Below, piece by piece: positions 26,890-35,919 of a stretch of 64,000 nt of DNA (the first letter of the stretch is position 1; the number at the start of each line of letters is the position of its first letter). The position numbers were made by a program, and so were the translations under genes. Origin of the DNA: Oenococcus sp. UCMA 16435 (GTDB taxonomy: Bacteria; Bacillota; Bacilli; Lactobacillales; Lactobacillaceae). The notes below the pieces were generated by a model. That model saw nothing but the letters and a program-made list of their open reading frames with translations. It was not told the origin of the DNA and searched no databases. The DNA lies in the NCBI GenBank assembly GCA_004010835.2, contig CP030868.2:1302001-1366000 (forward strand), in the 5' to 3' direction.

Positions 26890-27060
26890 GCCTAAAGGAT
26901 TATGAGTTTTTTTGTTTGAATTCAATGCTTTTTAATTAATTAACTACAACCAGTAGTTATTAAATAGTTCAATGCTATTGCTTCTAGTTCACTAAATTTT
27001 TGATCCAGCCTTTTTTGAATTGAGCATGATTTGTTTACGAGCTTCAAAGCTTTTTATCTC

Positions 27061-28470
27061 TTATTTTCCCTTCACTAAACTATCTATCCAGTCAAAAAGA
27101 TCGATCAAGTCGTAATCTCCGCTGTGGGGCTTTGCCCACGGCATAAAGAAGTCAACATCATAATTCATATTTTGCAGTGTGGTAGCTAAAATTATCGGAA
27201 TGGCAAAAGAAGTATCGCGATCTGCGGCACCGTGGCGGATCCGCCAATGTTTGGCAATCAGACTGTTGGCTTGATTGTTTAAATAACTAAGTGGGTTAAC
27301 GGCTGCGACAAGCTCCGGATTTGCTTTTTTTGCTGCTTGATCGCCGTATGATTGCCCGATTTCAGTAAAATGTTTTGCTTTGATTTTTAGATCACCAAAT
27401 AAATCATTTTCTGGGTTATTTAATCCCAGATCATCAAAGGCCGGTACTCTTTTCATCCTGGTTAGGTAACGCAAATAGGCTTTCCATTTTAGTCCGACGA
27501 CTTGATTGTTTTGAAGATCGAGAAAATCCGGATTATCCAGTTCGTTTCCTTTGTCGACTTCCGTTTGAGCCGACTTAATTAAGAATTTTTTTGTCAACTC
27601 TAAAAAACTTCCTTCACCGTTGTTATCCAACGTTAGAGAATCTCCGTCGGGATTTCTTAAACGCAGGGAATTCAAATATTCAATAAATTGATCCTTTAAT
27701 TTTGATGATAACTGTTTTTCAAGTTCGTTAAGTTGCCCGTTTAAAGGACTAAACTCGGCTTTACCGTTTTTTATCTCAATTTTTTGTGTATGCCAGTCGT
27801 TAATACCATTGAATTGCCATTCATAAGCAGCATCAGCATGCTCGAGATTGTGAATTGGACAATAAGCCGACACGGCAAATATATTATCCGAACTGCTGGC
27901 CGCCCCGATTTCCTCTAATTCTTTTTCAAAAAAGCTGGTATTCCCGGAGGCACCAGCCAGAGCTGATATTGCGCCACCGGCACTTGTCCCGTTAGTGATG
28001 ATTTTATTAACGTCGCCTGGAAAATTGTCTTTATTGAGTTTGATATATCTGATCGCGGCCTTCATATCAACGATGAAGGCCGGTGCCTTGCCGATAAATT
28101 CTCCATTCTCGTTTGTTAAAGTCCGGCCCCTTAAGCCAGCAGAGACAACAACATAGCCTCTGGATAAAGCTTTAACGATCGTAGAGGAGTTATATAAGAT
28201 TTTTTTGTCTCCTGGAAAAGTCCGCGGACCGGGAAAATAACCGCCAACCGTGTTTGGCATAAAGATCGGTGCCGTATTTAGTCCATAGTCATTAATGCTT
28301 TCGTTTTTATAATATCCGAGCGGAACAAAGACATTCATTTTTTGAATCGGGTCAACGGCTTTAGCAACGTAAGCAATATCCCAAAATGCACGGTAATTAA
28401 CAATCGAAGCTCCATCTTTAAGGCTTTCTTCTGTGTAGCTATTATTTTCAAACAGCAAAGATAAGTTCAT
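27061..28470 (-). CDS. Subtype-B tannase (tannin acyl hydrolase)
   Basis: 469 residues, the same length I recall for the Lactiplantibacillus plantarum tannase TanLp1. The nucleophile motif NGTSAGGA places Ser at residue 163; the region RHGAADRDTSF gives Asp417 as probable catalytic acid and Asp419 as the galloyl-contacting residue, and KPHSGDYDL gives His449. K340 and E354 lie where TanLp1 has its other galloyl-binding residues. No signal peptide is seen, so it is cytosolic. It hydrolyses galloyl esters and related protocatechuate esters to the free acid. AAGGAG precedes the ATG, and a perfect 12-bp palindrome (28488-28499) lies just upstream. Confidence 0.85.
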   Translation of the reverse strand: MNLSLLFENNSYTEESLKDGASIVNYRAFWDIAYVAKAVDPIQKMNVFVPLGYYKNESINDYGLNTAPIFMPNTVGGYFPGPRTFPGDKKILYNSSTIVKALSRGYVVVSAGLRGRTLTNENGEFIGKAPAFIVDMKAAIRYIKLNKDNFPGDVNKIITNGTSAGGAISALAGASGNTSFFEKELEEIGAASSSDNIFAVSAYCPIHNLEHADAAYEWQFNGINDWHTQKIEIKNGKAEFSPLNGQLNELEKQLSSKLKDQFIEYLNSLRLRNPDGDSLTLDNNGEGSFLELTKKFLIKSAQTEVDKGNELDNPDFLDLQNNQVVGLKWKAYLRYLTRMKRVPAFDDLGLNNPENDLFGDLKIKAKHFTEIGQSYGDQAAKKANPELVAAVNPLSYLNNQANSLIAKHWRIRHGAADRDTSFAIPIILATTLQNMNYDVDFFMPWAKPHSGDYDLIDLFDWIDSLVKGK

Positions 28471-28805
28471 TTAAGGCTCCTTTTCACGTAAGTACTTACA
28501 TGGTTACATATAAAAGTAATTTATCTGCAATTCTAAATACTTTAAATTAAAACTACTTTAAATTTTAAAGTGCAAGCTGGTTTACAAAATTGTTTGATAA
28601 CAGGCTTATGCAATTTATGATTTAAAAGTAAAATCACATTACTATGCGAAAAAATTATTCAGTAAACGTTATTTAAAAAAATGTGTTTTTCCAGCTATTA
28701 AATCGCATAAATATATTTATAATGTTGTTAAAAGTCTTGCTTAGGCAAGATACTAAAGTACTAGCTGTCGTTGTAAAAAACTAGTCTAACGAGGCGAGGA
28801 TTCTA
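28471..28805. promoter_or_regulatory. Divergent promoter region with GTAAGTACTTAC palindrome
   Basis: 335 bp between the tannase (-) and the racemase (+). The perfect palindrome GTAAGTACTTAC at 28488-28499 is within 30 bases of the tannase start and could be the operator of a GntR- or TetR-like repressor. No other reading frame is evident. Confidence 0.45.
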
Positions 28806-29507
28806 ATGAAAGATTTTTTCGGCATTTTAGGTGGCATGGGAACAATGGCAACGGAAAACTTTGTCCATACATTGGATCATTTGACCGATGCCCATAGCGA
28901 CCAGGATTTTCTAAACTATTTAGTATTTAATCACGCAAAAATTCCTGATCGAACAGCATATATTTTCGATCGGACTAAAGATGATCCATTGCCTTTTCTT
29001 AAAGAAGATATTCAACAGTTAAATTTTTTGTCGGCTAATTTTGTTGTCATTACTTGTAATACAGCTCATTATTTTTTGCCCGAATTAACAGCAATTGCAA
29101 AAATGCCTATTTTAAATATGCCATCCTTGGCGGTTCAAGCTTGTAAAAAAAGAACAGTGGGAACTTTAAAAATTGGTATCTTGGCAACAGACGGCACAAT
29201 CGCTTCCGGACTATACCAAGAAAAAATTTCGGCGCAATCCGATCAAGCGATTATTCCTGATAAAGAATTGCAAAGACAGGTCATGAAATTTATTTATCAG
29301 GATATAAAGCAGAATAATCGAATTGAGGCAGATAAATATCATTGCTTAGTAGAGAAACTTTTAATAAAACAAAAATGCGATTATGTAATTTTGGGATGTA
29401 CAGAGTTTTCTGTTGCGCAAGAACGCAAACCTTATATATCTGATCGTGTAATTGATGCACAATATGTTCTTGCAAAAACTGCCGTAAATATGGCAAAAAA
29501 TACATAA
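28806..29507 (+). CDS. Aspartate/glutamate racemase family protein
   Basis: 233 residues. The glycine-rich opening FFGILGGMGTMATENF and two catalytic Cys motifs, ITCNTAHYF (~Cys84) and LGCTEFS (~Cys198), define the Asp/Glu racemase superfamily of cofactor-independent two-base racemases. It is closer to YgeA-type broad amino-acid racemases than to MurI, judging by the TATENF start. It would supply D-aspartate or D-glutamate, for example for cell wall crossbridges. It appears monocistronic. Confidence 0.85.
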   Translation: MKDFFGILGGMGTMATENFVHTLDHLTDAHSDQDFLNYLVFNHAKIPDRTAYIFDRTKDDPLPFLKEDIQQLNFLSANFVVITCNTAHYFLPELTAIAKMPILNMPSLAVQACKKRTVGTLKIGILATDGTIASGLYQEKISAQSDQAIIPDKELQRQVMKFIYQDIKQNNRIEADKYHCLVEKLLIKQKCDYVILGCTEFSVAQERKPYISDRVIDAQYVLAKTAVNMAKNT

Positions 29508-29604
29508 AATAATTTAGCGCACAAATGCTTTTCTAAGTGTTATCAGAAATGGTAAGAAAAATCCTAACGAAATTATGATATCAGCAGAAAACTTTTAATA
29601 TAAA

Positions 29605-30705
29605 TTAATTTTGTTGGACAGTTACAGCTTCTGGTACTGAAACATGATATTTTTCACCAATGATTTTAAGCTCATCAGCAGTTTTATCATCAATTAAAAT
29701 TCCTGATTTGCTGTTTTCTTCATAATTCTTGTATTCTCGGTCACCGGGAACGAAGATTGTTTTGCCGGGTATATGGTCAAGTTCTCGGATTCGATCAAAC
29801 ATTAATTTGGCGGTATCCTTAATAACATTTAGATCACCAAAAAATGAGGGATTCATAACAACAAAGAACTGGCTAAAATCATGGTGACCTTTTTTATTGG
29901 TATCGGCGGAGATCGAGCCCTGTGCCAAGATACCGGTCAACAACTCAACGATAATTGAATTTCCAAAACCTTTGTAGTTAGAATTAATTTCTGAATTGCC
30001 ACCAAGAGTGAGCACCCCACCGCCTTGATTATCCTCAGTAAAAGCAACCTTAGCTAAATTATCTTCAACTTTTTCTGGATCTTTAACAATATTGCGATGA
30101 GCATCGACCGCCCAATCTCCAGGTATCGGTTTATTATTTTTAGCAAACACTTGAATTTTTCCGCTGGAAACAACAGAGGTCGCTCCATCAAATACAAAGG
30201 GATGGGGCTCTGCAGGAAAACTAAAGGCGAAAGCATTTGATCCGAGAAATGCTTTTGTGGCATTAGTTGGCACAACTAAGGGCCTAGTATTCGTCGTAGC
30301 AATTCCAATCAAGTCTTCTTTGCTAGCCATTCTTGCATAATAACCAGCTGTTCCAAAATGGTTGGAATTTCTAACAACACCAATTGCGATCCCAGTATTT
30401 TTTGCCTTCTCAATTAACTTACTCATCGTAAATTTTGAAGCAATCTGTCCCATATTTTGATTGGCATCCACGAAAAGAGCGGTGGGAATTTCTTTTATTA
30501 TCTTTACTTCGTTTTTGGGTTCAATGATATGTTCTTTAACCATATCGGTATACCAGGCTAGCCGTTGAATTCCATGAGAGGATATTCCTCTTAAATCGGC
30601 ATCTACTAATGTATCGGTAAGCAATTCACTGTTTTGACTCGAAAAACCATATTTGTTAAAAATTTTTTTCAAAAATTCTCTTTCAGATTCTGCAGATATT
30701 CTCAT
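29605..30705 (-). CDS. Malate/L-lactate dehydrogenase (Ldh2) family oxidoreductase
   Basis: 366 residues. The motif DADLRGISSHGIQRL (~32-46) and RNSNHFGTAGYYARMA (catalytic His ~117) define the NAD(P)-dependent Ldh2 family (sulfolactate, ureidoglycolate and L-2-hydroxyacid dehydrogenases), unrelated to classical LDH. It lies 22 bases downstream of the aminotransferase gene, behind the same T-box leader, so the pair may transaminate an amino acid and reduce the 2-oxo acid to a 2-hydroxyacid. The ribosome binding site AAGGAG is about nine bases before the ATG. Exact substrate unknown. Confidence 0.85.
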   Translation of the reverse strand: MRISAESEREFLKKIFNKYGFSSQNSELLTDTLVDADLRGISSHGIQRLAWYTDMVKEHIIEPKNEVKIIKEIPTALFVDANQNMGQIASKFTMSKLIEKAKNTGIAIGVVRNSNHFGTAGYYARMASKEDLIGIATTNTRPLVVPTNATKAFLGSNAFAFSFPAEPHPFVFDGATSVVSSGKIQVFAKNNKPIPGDWAVDAHRNIVKDPEKVEDNLAKVAFTEDNQGGGVLTLGGNSEINSNYKGFGNSIIVELLTGILAQGSISADTNKKGHHDFSQFFVVMNPSFFGDLNVIKDTAKLMFDRIRELDHIPGKTIFVPGDREYKNYEENSKSGILIDDKTADELKIIGEKYHVSVPEAVTVQQN

Positions 30706-30727
30706 ATTATTAATTCTCCTTTTTTGT

Positions 30728-31900
30728 TTAAAACAAATTCAATTTGGCGATCCGCTGACAAGCTTTTGTAAAATATGGTTCGTCAATTAACAAACCAACT
30801 CTGACGAAACCTTCACCGCCTTTTCCAAAACCTATTCCTGGTGCAACAGCAACGGCTGCTTTGTCCAATAGGAGATCTGCAAATGATTCGCTAGTGTACC
30901 CTTTTGGAACTGGCATCCAAGCATAGAATGATCCGCCTGAGGGATAAGACTCCCAGCCGATTTTTTTGGCTGCTTTAAAAAATTGATTCCGGCGTTTTTC
31001 ATAAAGGGCGACTAAATCATGAACTGTGTGCTGATCACTATTTAGGGCAGTGATTCCAGCTTTCTGTATGGCTGGAAAGACACTGACAAATAGATGGTCC
31101 TGAATCAGGTTGATCGCTTCGATCATGTCAGCGTTACCGGCAGCAAAGCCTAAGCGCCAGCCGGCCATATTATATGATTTTGAAAAGGTATAGCTTTCAA
31201 TCCCAACTTCTTTTGCACCTGGGGTCTGCAGGAAGCTTAAAGATTTTTTTCCATCAAAACTAATTGCTCCGTAAGCAAAATCATGTACAACAGCAACATT
31301 ATTCTTTTTGGCAAAATCAACCGTTTTTTGGAAAAATTCGGCATTTGCAACCACACCAGTAGGGTTATTCGGATAGTTCAGATACATGAGTTTACTTTTT
31401 TTCGCCAGATCTTGACTGATTGAATCATAATCCGGTAGAAAACCATTTTTTTCTTTTAAACGGAACAATTCCAAGTTAGCAGATGCCAAAGCGATGCCGG
31501 ATAAATAATCTGGATAACCCGGATCGGGTAATAGAACCGTATCTCCAGGGTTTAAAATGGCAAATGGCAGTTCTACCAAGCCGATTTTGGATCCACCTAG
31601 GATTGCGATTTCTTTTTCGGGATCCAAAGAGACTCCATATTCTCTTTTATAAAAAGCAGCTGCGGCTTTTTTTAATTCCGGATCGCCACGAAATTGAGAA
31701 TATTTTTGATTTTGTGCTTTAGCTGTTTGTTCCTGCATTGATTTCACAATAAAATCAGGTGTTGGCTGGTCAGGGTTTCCTTGACCTAAGTTGATCACAT
31801 CAGCGCCACTTGCAATTTTTGCATTGACTTTTTTGACTAAATCGGCAAAAAATTGTCGCGGCAGCTGTTTTAAAATTTTTGATTCATCAAATTTAACCAT
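30728..31900 (-). CDS. Class I/II PLP-dependent aminotransferase
   Basis: 390 residues. The fold-type I signature is complete: NLGQGNPDQPTPDFI, NNPTG (YPNNPTGVV), and the PLP lysine in YTFSKSYNMAGWRLGFAAG (~Lys237), with the C-terminal Arg in FVRVGLLID. It resembles the PatA/LL-diaminopimelate-like group that handles aromatic, branched or methionine-type amino acids. Expression is controlled by the T-box leader upstream (31993-32249), so it responds to an uncharged tRNA. The operon partner is the Ldh2-type dehydrogenase. Confidence 0.9.
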   Translation of the reverse strand: MVKFDESKILKQLPRQFFADLVKKVNAKIASGADVINLGQGNPDQPTPDFIVKSMQEQTAKAQNQKYSQFRGDPELKKAAAAFYKREYGVSLDPEKEIAILGGSKIGLVELPFAILNPGDTVLLPDPGYPDYLSGIALASANLELFRLKEKNGFLPDYDSISQDLAKKSKLMYLNYPNNPTGVVANAEFFQKTVDFAKKNNVAVVHDFAYGAISFDGKKSLSFLQTPGAKEVGIESYTFSKSYNMAGWRLGFAAGNADMIEAINLIQDHLFVSVFPAIQKAGITALNSDQHTVHDLVALYEKRRNQFFKAAKKIGWESYPSGGSFYAWMPVPKGYTSESFADLLLDKAAVAVAPGIGFGKGGEGFVRVGLLIDEPYFTKACQRIAKLNLF

Positions 31901-31992
31901 TAATCCTCCTTTAACATTAAAATGAGTTCATTAAGCCGATTCAACACGCCAACATTATTTTCTTAGGCGTAAGTAAATATAAATAAGCTAAT

Positions 31993-32249
31993 AAAAAAGT
32001 CCTCTATCAAAAACTGATAAAGGACGGAAAAACCGTGGTACCACCTTAATTGGTGCATTAACTACACCCACTTATTGATTGTGCTAACGGGCAACGACCG
32101 AAACTGGTTTGCGAAAATAAAAGCAATTAGCAACTGCCGTTCACCAGCGTATGACTTTATAAAGACCATCTTCTTGCTTTGCCATCGACCGTTTCTCAGC
32201 TATCCGCGGTTCTCTGTGTCGAGACTCAACAATACTCATCTTTGTCAGG
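31993..32249 (-). ncRNA. T-box riboswitch leader of the aminotransferase operon
   Basis: On the minus strand the leader contains the conserved T-box AAGGTGGTACCACGG (32047-32033), followed at once by a terminator: GTCCTTTATCAG pairs with CTGATAGAGGAC-like sequence ahead of a T run (32025-31993). Upstream, a Stem I-like region carries AGAGA, GCTGAGA and the specifier-side segment GGTGAACGGCAG. By the usual GAAN-codon-A pattern the specifier would be GGC, but this is not secure. Uncharged tRNA would favour the antiterminator and switch on the aminotransferase and dehydrogenase. Confidence 0.88.
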
Positions 32250-32278
32250 ATTATAAAATGTTAGTGATATTTTGTCAA
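32250..32278 (-). promoter_or_regulatory. Sigma-A promoter of the T-box operon
   Basis: Perfect TTGACA (32278-32273) and TATAAT (32255-32250) on the minus strand, separated by exactly 17 bases. This is the strongest canonical promoter seen in the window; transcription would start around 32243. Confidence 0.85.
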
Positions 32279-32572
32279 ATTGCTTTTTTGAGAGAAAACT
32301 CATTGATGATAATTTAATATGTCTGTTCTTGAAAAATAAAAGTGTCATACTGAGCGATAATTCAGTAACTGTTTTAACTTTTCTATTTTGGAAATTGAAG
32401 TTCTTGACATTAAATTTTGACTTAATTCCTCTTGTCCGATCATTCTTAACATGCGGATCTTCTTAATGTACTACCAAATTTCATTGTTTTCCCCCATAAA
32501 TTCAGTATATTTGTGAAGATAGTTTACATTATGTGTTCAGCGATTAAAAGAAGATATACTTTCTTTAAATAA

Positions 32573-33770
32573 ATGAAAGATATGAAGAAATTTTCGATAT
32601 TAATGGTTGGCGAAACTGCCTCTAGAATTGGCAATAATTTATTTGATATTGCAATAATTTGGTATGTTAATAAACTTACAAGCAGCACGGCCATTGTTGG
32701 AGGAGTTACAGCTTTATTTAATTCAGTAGTATTTTTAGAAGTATTCACCGGCTATTTCGCCGATAAAATTCCAAAAGCCAAACTAATGTTAATAATTGAT
32801 GTTTTGCAGGTTCTTGCAATGATTACTGCCATTGTCATGTATTCTATTTTAGGAACAAGCGAATTGTTGGTAGTATGTGTTGCTTTCTTTTCCAAACTTC
32901 TTGGATCTTTTTTTGATCCAGCAGTTAACGCTATAATTCCGGAATTAGTGGATGACCGGAATCTTGATAAAGCCAACGGAATTAATCAAGGAATTCAATT
33001 TGCCACTCAATTAATCGGCATGTTGTTTGGAGGAATTTTAATTGCCTGGATTAGCTTGAGCTCATTTCTTATAGTCAATGCCATAACATTTATTGTTTCG
33101 TTTATTGCAATTTTATTTTTAGTCGCCAAGTTCAAAATTATCCAAAGCCGGGACTTGAATAATCGTTCGATCTTAGAACAATCGAATCTTGTATCAGGAA
33201 TTAAATATGTATACAGAAATAAAAAATTATTGCAGATTGTGATTATTTCTATGCTGACGATGTTTCTTGTTGGTCCCTTTATGAGTTTGGATGTTGTTTG
33301 GGTAACAAGAGTATTAAAGTCGAACGCAACGATTTATGCTCTCACGGAAATAATGCTAATTATTGGTCTGTTAATTGGAAATTTATTAGCTGGATTTATT
33401 AAAATAACACTTCATGCCAATTTAATTTTTTCACTAGTTTGTATGGGACTGTGTCTAGCAATAATTGGCTTAACAAAAAGTGTTTTTCTGACATTATTGC
33501 TGGTGATTCTTTTTGGCGGAAGTGCAGGAATAGTCAGTGTTAAAATAATGAGCTATTTACAAACAACAACCCCTAAGGAGCTCATGGGAAGGGTAACCCG
33601 GTGCCACTACTGGTTTAAGTAATACTGCGATGCCCTTAGGGATGTTATTGGGCGGACTTATTAGTGAAAAAATCGGAGTTTCCTTAATCTTTATTTTTAT
33701 CGGAATTATTATTATTCTTTTTGGCATGTCATTGGTATTGCATATTCAATTGAAGAGGGCACAAAAATAA
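32573..33770 (+). pseudogene. MFS exporter (DHA3/macrolide-efflux type) with frameshift
   Basis: Residues 1-345 (MKDMKKFSILMVGETASRIGNN, about ten helices) resemble the MefA-like DHA3 group. At 33597-33599 the sequence GTAACCCGGTGCC has one C too many: removing it continues the protein as MGRVTGATTGLSNTAMPLGMLLGGLISEKIG and two more helices to TAA 33768-33770. As written, translation stops at 33622 with a nonsense tail (RCHYWFK). The intact protein would be about 398 residues. It is a recent inactivation, a frameshift to be corrected by expression, or a sequencing error. Confidence 0.75.
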
Positions 33771-33999
33771 TTACATCCAAAAATGATAATAAACGCTCCA
33801 AATTTAGCAGAAGTCTTGTTTTGAAAGCCAAGGGCAGTCTTTAACCGCATATAATTCTTGAATCTTTAAAGTTTTAGTTTATATTAAACAATTTTCTATA
33901 TTGACCTGCTTCAATAAATTGAATTAAACTATCCATCAAGATATATTGGGATATCTTTATAGTTCTTATTCATCAAAAGCAGGCGAGGGAGAGAGTTAT

Positions 34000-34593
34000 A
34001 TGTTAACTGCTAATCAGCTCAAAATTTTTCTTGAAATGCATCATGGAATGATTACGATCCAACAAGCACTTGGTATTGGTATTAACTACAAGGCACTCAA
34101 TCGTCTGGTGTTTAACCGGAAGCTTGAACGTGTTAATCAAAGTGTTTATATTGACCCGTTGATCTTTAAAGATGCTTTCGTTTTGGCTCAGCTGCGATTT
34201 CCCAAAGGAATCTTTTGCTGTAAAACAGCTCTTTATCTCTATGATATGCTCCAAAAAGCTCCCGATAAATTAGAAATGACTTTTCCTCATAATTATAATG
34301 CCGAAAAATTGGCAAGTTTTCATATTCACGCCTATCGGCAAGTAAATGCACTTTATACCCTTGGTATTAATTCTGTTAAAACATCAAGTGGCAATCTCGT
34401 TTACGCTTACAATATTGAACGCACACTATGCGATATCATTCGACCACCACATATTGCCCAAGTGGAGCTCGTAGCATATTCAGTGCAAAAGTATATTAAA
34501 CAACGTAACAATAATATTAAATTATTAATGTATTATGCCAAAGTCCTGCATGTCCAAGAAAAGATCAGGACGTTTATGGAAGCGATGCTCTAA
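34000..34593 (+). CDS. AbiEi-like (type IV antitoxin) winged-helix protein without a toxin partner
   Basis: 197 residues. The N-terminal helix-turn-helix (MLTANQLKIFLEMHHGMITIQQALGIGINYKALNRLVFNRKLERVNQSVYI) followed by FPKGIFCCKTALYLYDM and LVYAYNIERTLCDIIRPP is the layout of AbiEi-type antitoxin domain proteins. No AbiEii nucleotidyltransferase toxin follows; the next gene is argC. The start at 34000 has GGAGAGAG upstream; a longer frame from 33946 exists but lacks a site. It may be a solitary regulator or a leftover of an abortive-infection pair. Confidence 0.7.
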   Translation: MLTANQLKIFLEMHHGMITIQQALGIGINYKALNRLVFNRKLERVNQSVYIDPLIFKDAFVLAQLRFPKGIFCCKTALYLYDMLQKAPDKLEMTFPHNYNAEKLASFHIHAYRQVNALYTLGINSVKTSSGNLVYAYNIERTLCDIIRPPHIAQVELVAYSVQKYIKQRNNNIKLLMYYAKVLHVQEKIRTFMEAML

Positions 34594-34867
34594 AGGCCAA
34601 ATTTATAAACTCAATATAATCAAAGAACAAGCAATTACGGAACAAAATACTTTGATAAATGTTTTAAGAAAAAATATTTTTAATTTTTAACCTTGCTTTT
34701 TCTAAAAATACGTATATTGTATATATTAATATAAAATTTAATTATGACGCATTTATGGCTTACAAATTCATTAATTCTCTCTAATATCGCCCGACGATAA
34801 ACAGTTTTTTTACATTTTTTTGTGTGTAAGATAACTGTTTTTTTGTACTCAATTTTAGGAGAATATT

Positions 34868-35911
34868 ATGAATATTAGTGTCGCTTTAGTTGGCGTGTCT
34901 GGTTATGCAGGCAGCATTCTGTACCAACTTTTATTAAACCATCCAAATGTTGGCAAAATTGTACTTTACGGAAAAAATAATGTTGGCAAACGTTTATCTC
35001 AAATAATGCCGGCTTTAGTTCAATATAATCAACCTGATCCTTTGATTAATGTTTTTGATACGGAAGCAATCGTGAAAAATGCGGATATCATTTTTTTTGC
35101 TTGTCCGGCTGGTGTCACCAAAGAGATTGCACTGCCTTTAATTCAAAACGATTTTCCAGTGATTGATTTGTCCGGTGACTTTCGTCTACATAAAAGCGAG
35201 AATTATGAGAAATGGTATCACAAGTCGGCTGCTGCTGAATGTTATCTCAAAAAGGCAGCTTATGGATTGGCTGAACTTCATCATCCGCTTAATCACTATG
35301 TTGCAAATCCTGGCTGTTATGCTACGGCTGTTTTACTAGGATTGGCGCCTCTGGTCAAAAATAATTTAATTGATTTGGATACAATCATTGTCGATGCCAA
35401 GTCCGGTGTTTCCGGCGCTGGAAAAAGTCTTAGTCCTTCAAAACATTTTGTCTCTATTAATGAGAATTCGAATCTTTATAAGATAAATCAGCATCAACAC
35501 ATTCCAGAAATCGTTCAAGAATTGCAACTTCTTAATCCAAAATTAAAAGCAATTCAGTTTACAACGACTTTGCTGCCGATTACGCGTGGCCTGATGGCGA
35601 CAATCTACGCCAAGGTTCCTTTAAGTTTGACCGAAATTATGCCAAAGGTTAATCAAGCTTTCATGAATGCATATAAAAATGAAGCCTTTATTAAACTTTA
35701 TGGACAGAACTTTCCTTCGATTAAGGACGTTGTTGGCAGTAATTTGACTGCAATCGCTTGGGAATACAATCCACGAACAAGAATATTATTGGTTGACAGT
35801 GTAATTGATAATTTATTAAAAGGCGCGGCAGGACAGGCTGTTCAAAACTTAAATAGAATGTTTGGTTTTGGCCAATTAGCTGGTTTGCCCATGATGCCGG
35901 AAGTGGTTTAG
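34868..35911 (+). CDS. argC: N-acetyl-gamma-glutamyl-phosphate reductase
   Basis: 347 residues. The start MNISVALVGVSGYAGSILYQLLLNHP is the NADP-binding Rossmann motif of ArgC, VIDLSGDFRL follows and the catalytic Cys is in VANPGCYATAV (~Cys148). It reduces N-acetylglutamyl phosphate to the semialdehyde in arginine synthesis. First gene of an argC-argJ-argD-argF cluster, with argJ nine bases downstream. AGGAG lies seven bases before the ATG. The 270 bases upstream are AT-rich and may hold ArgR sites that I cannot place with confidence. Confidence 0.95.
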   Translation: MNISVALVGVSGYAGSILYQLLLNHPNVGKIVLYGKNNVGKRLSQIMPALVQYNQPDPLINVFDTEAIVKNADIIFFACPAGVTKEIALPLIQNDFPVIDLSGDFRLHKSENYEKWYHKSAAAECYLKKAAYGLAELHHPLNHYVANPGCYATAVLLGLAPLVKNNLIDLDTIIVDAKSGVSGAGKSLSPSKHFVSINENSNLYKINQHQHIPEIVQELQLLNPKLKAIQFTTTLLPITRGLMATIYAKVPLSLTEIMPKVNQAFMNAYKNEAFIKLYGQNFPSIKDVVGSNLTAIAWEYNPRTRILLVDSVIDNLLKGAAGQAVQNLNRMFGFGQLAGLPMMPEVV

Positions 35912-35919
35912 GGATAATT

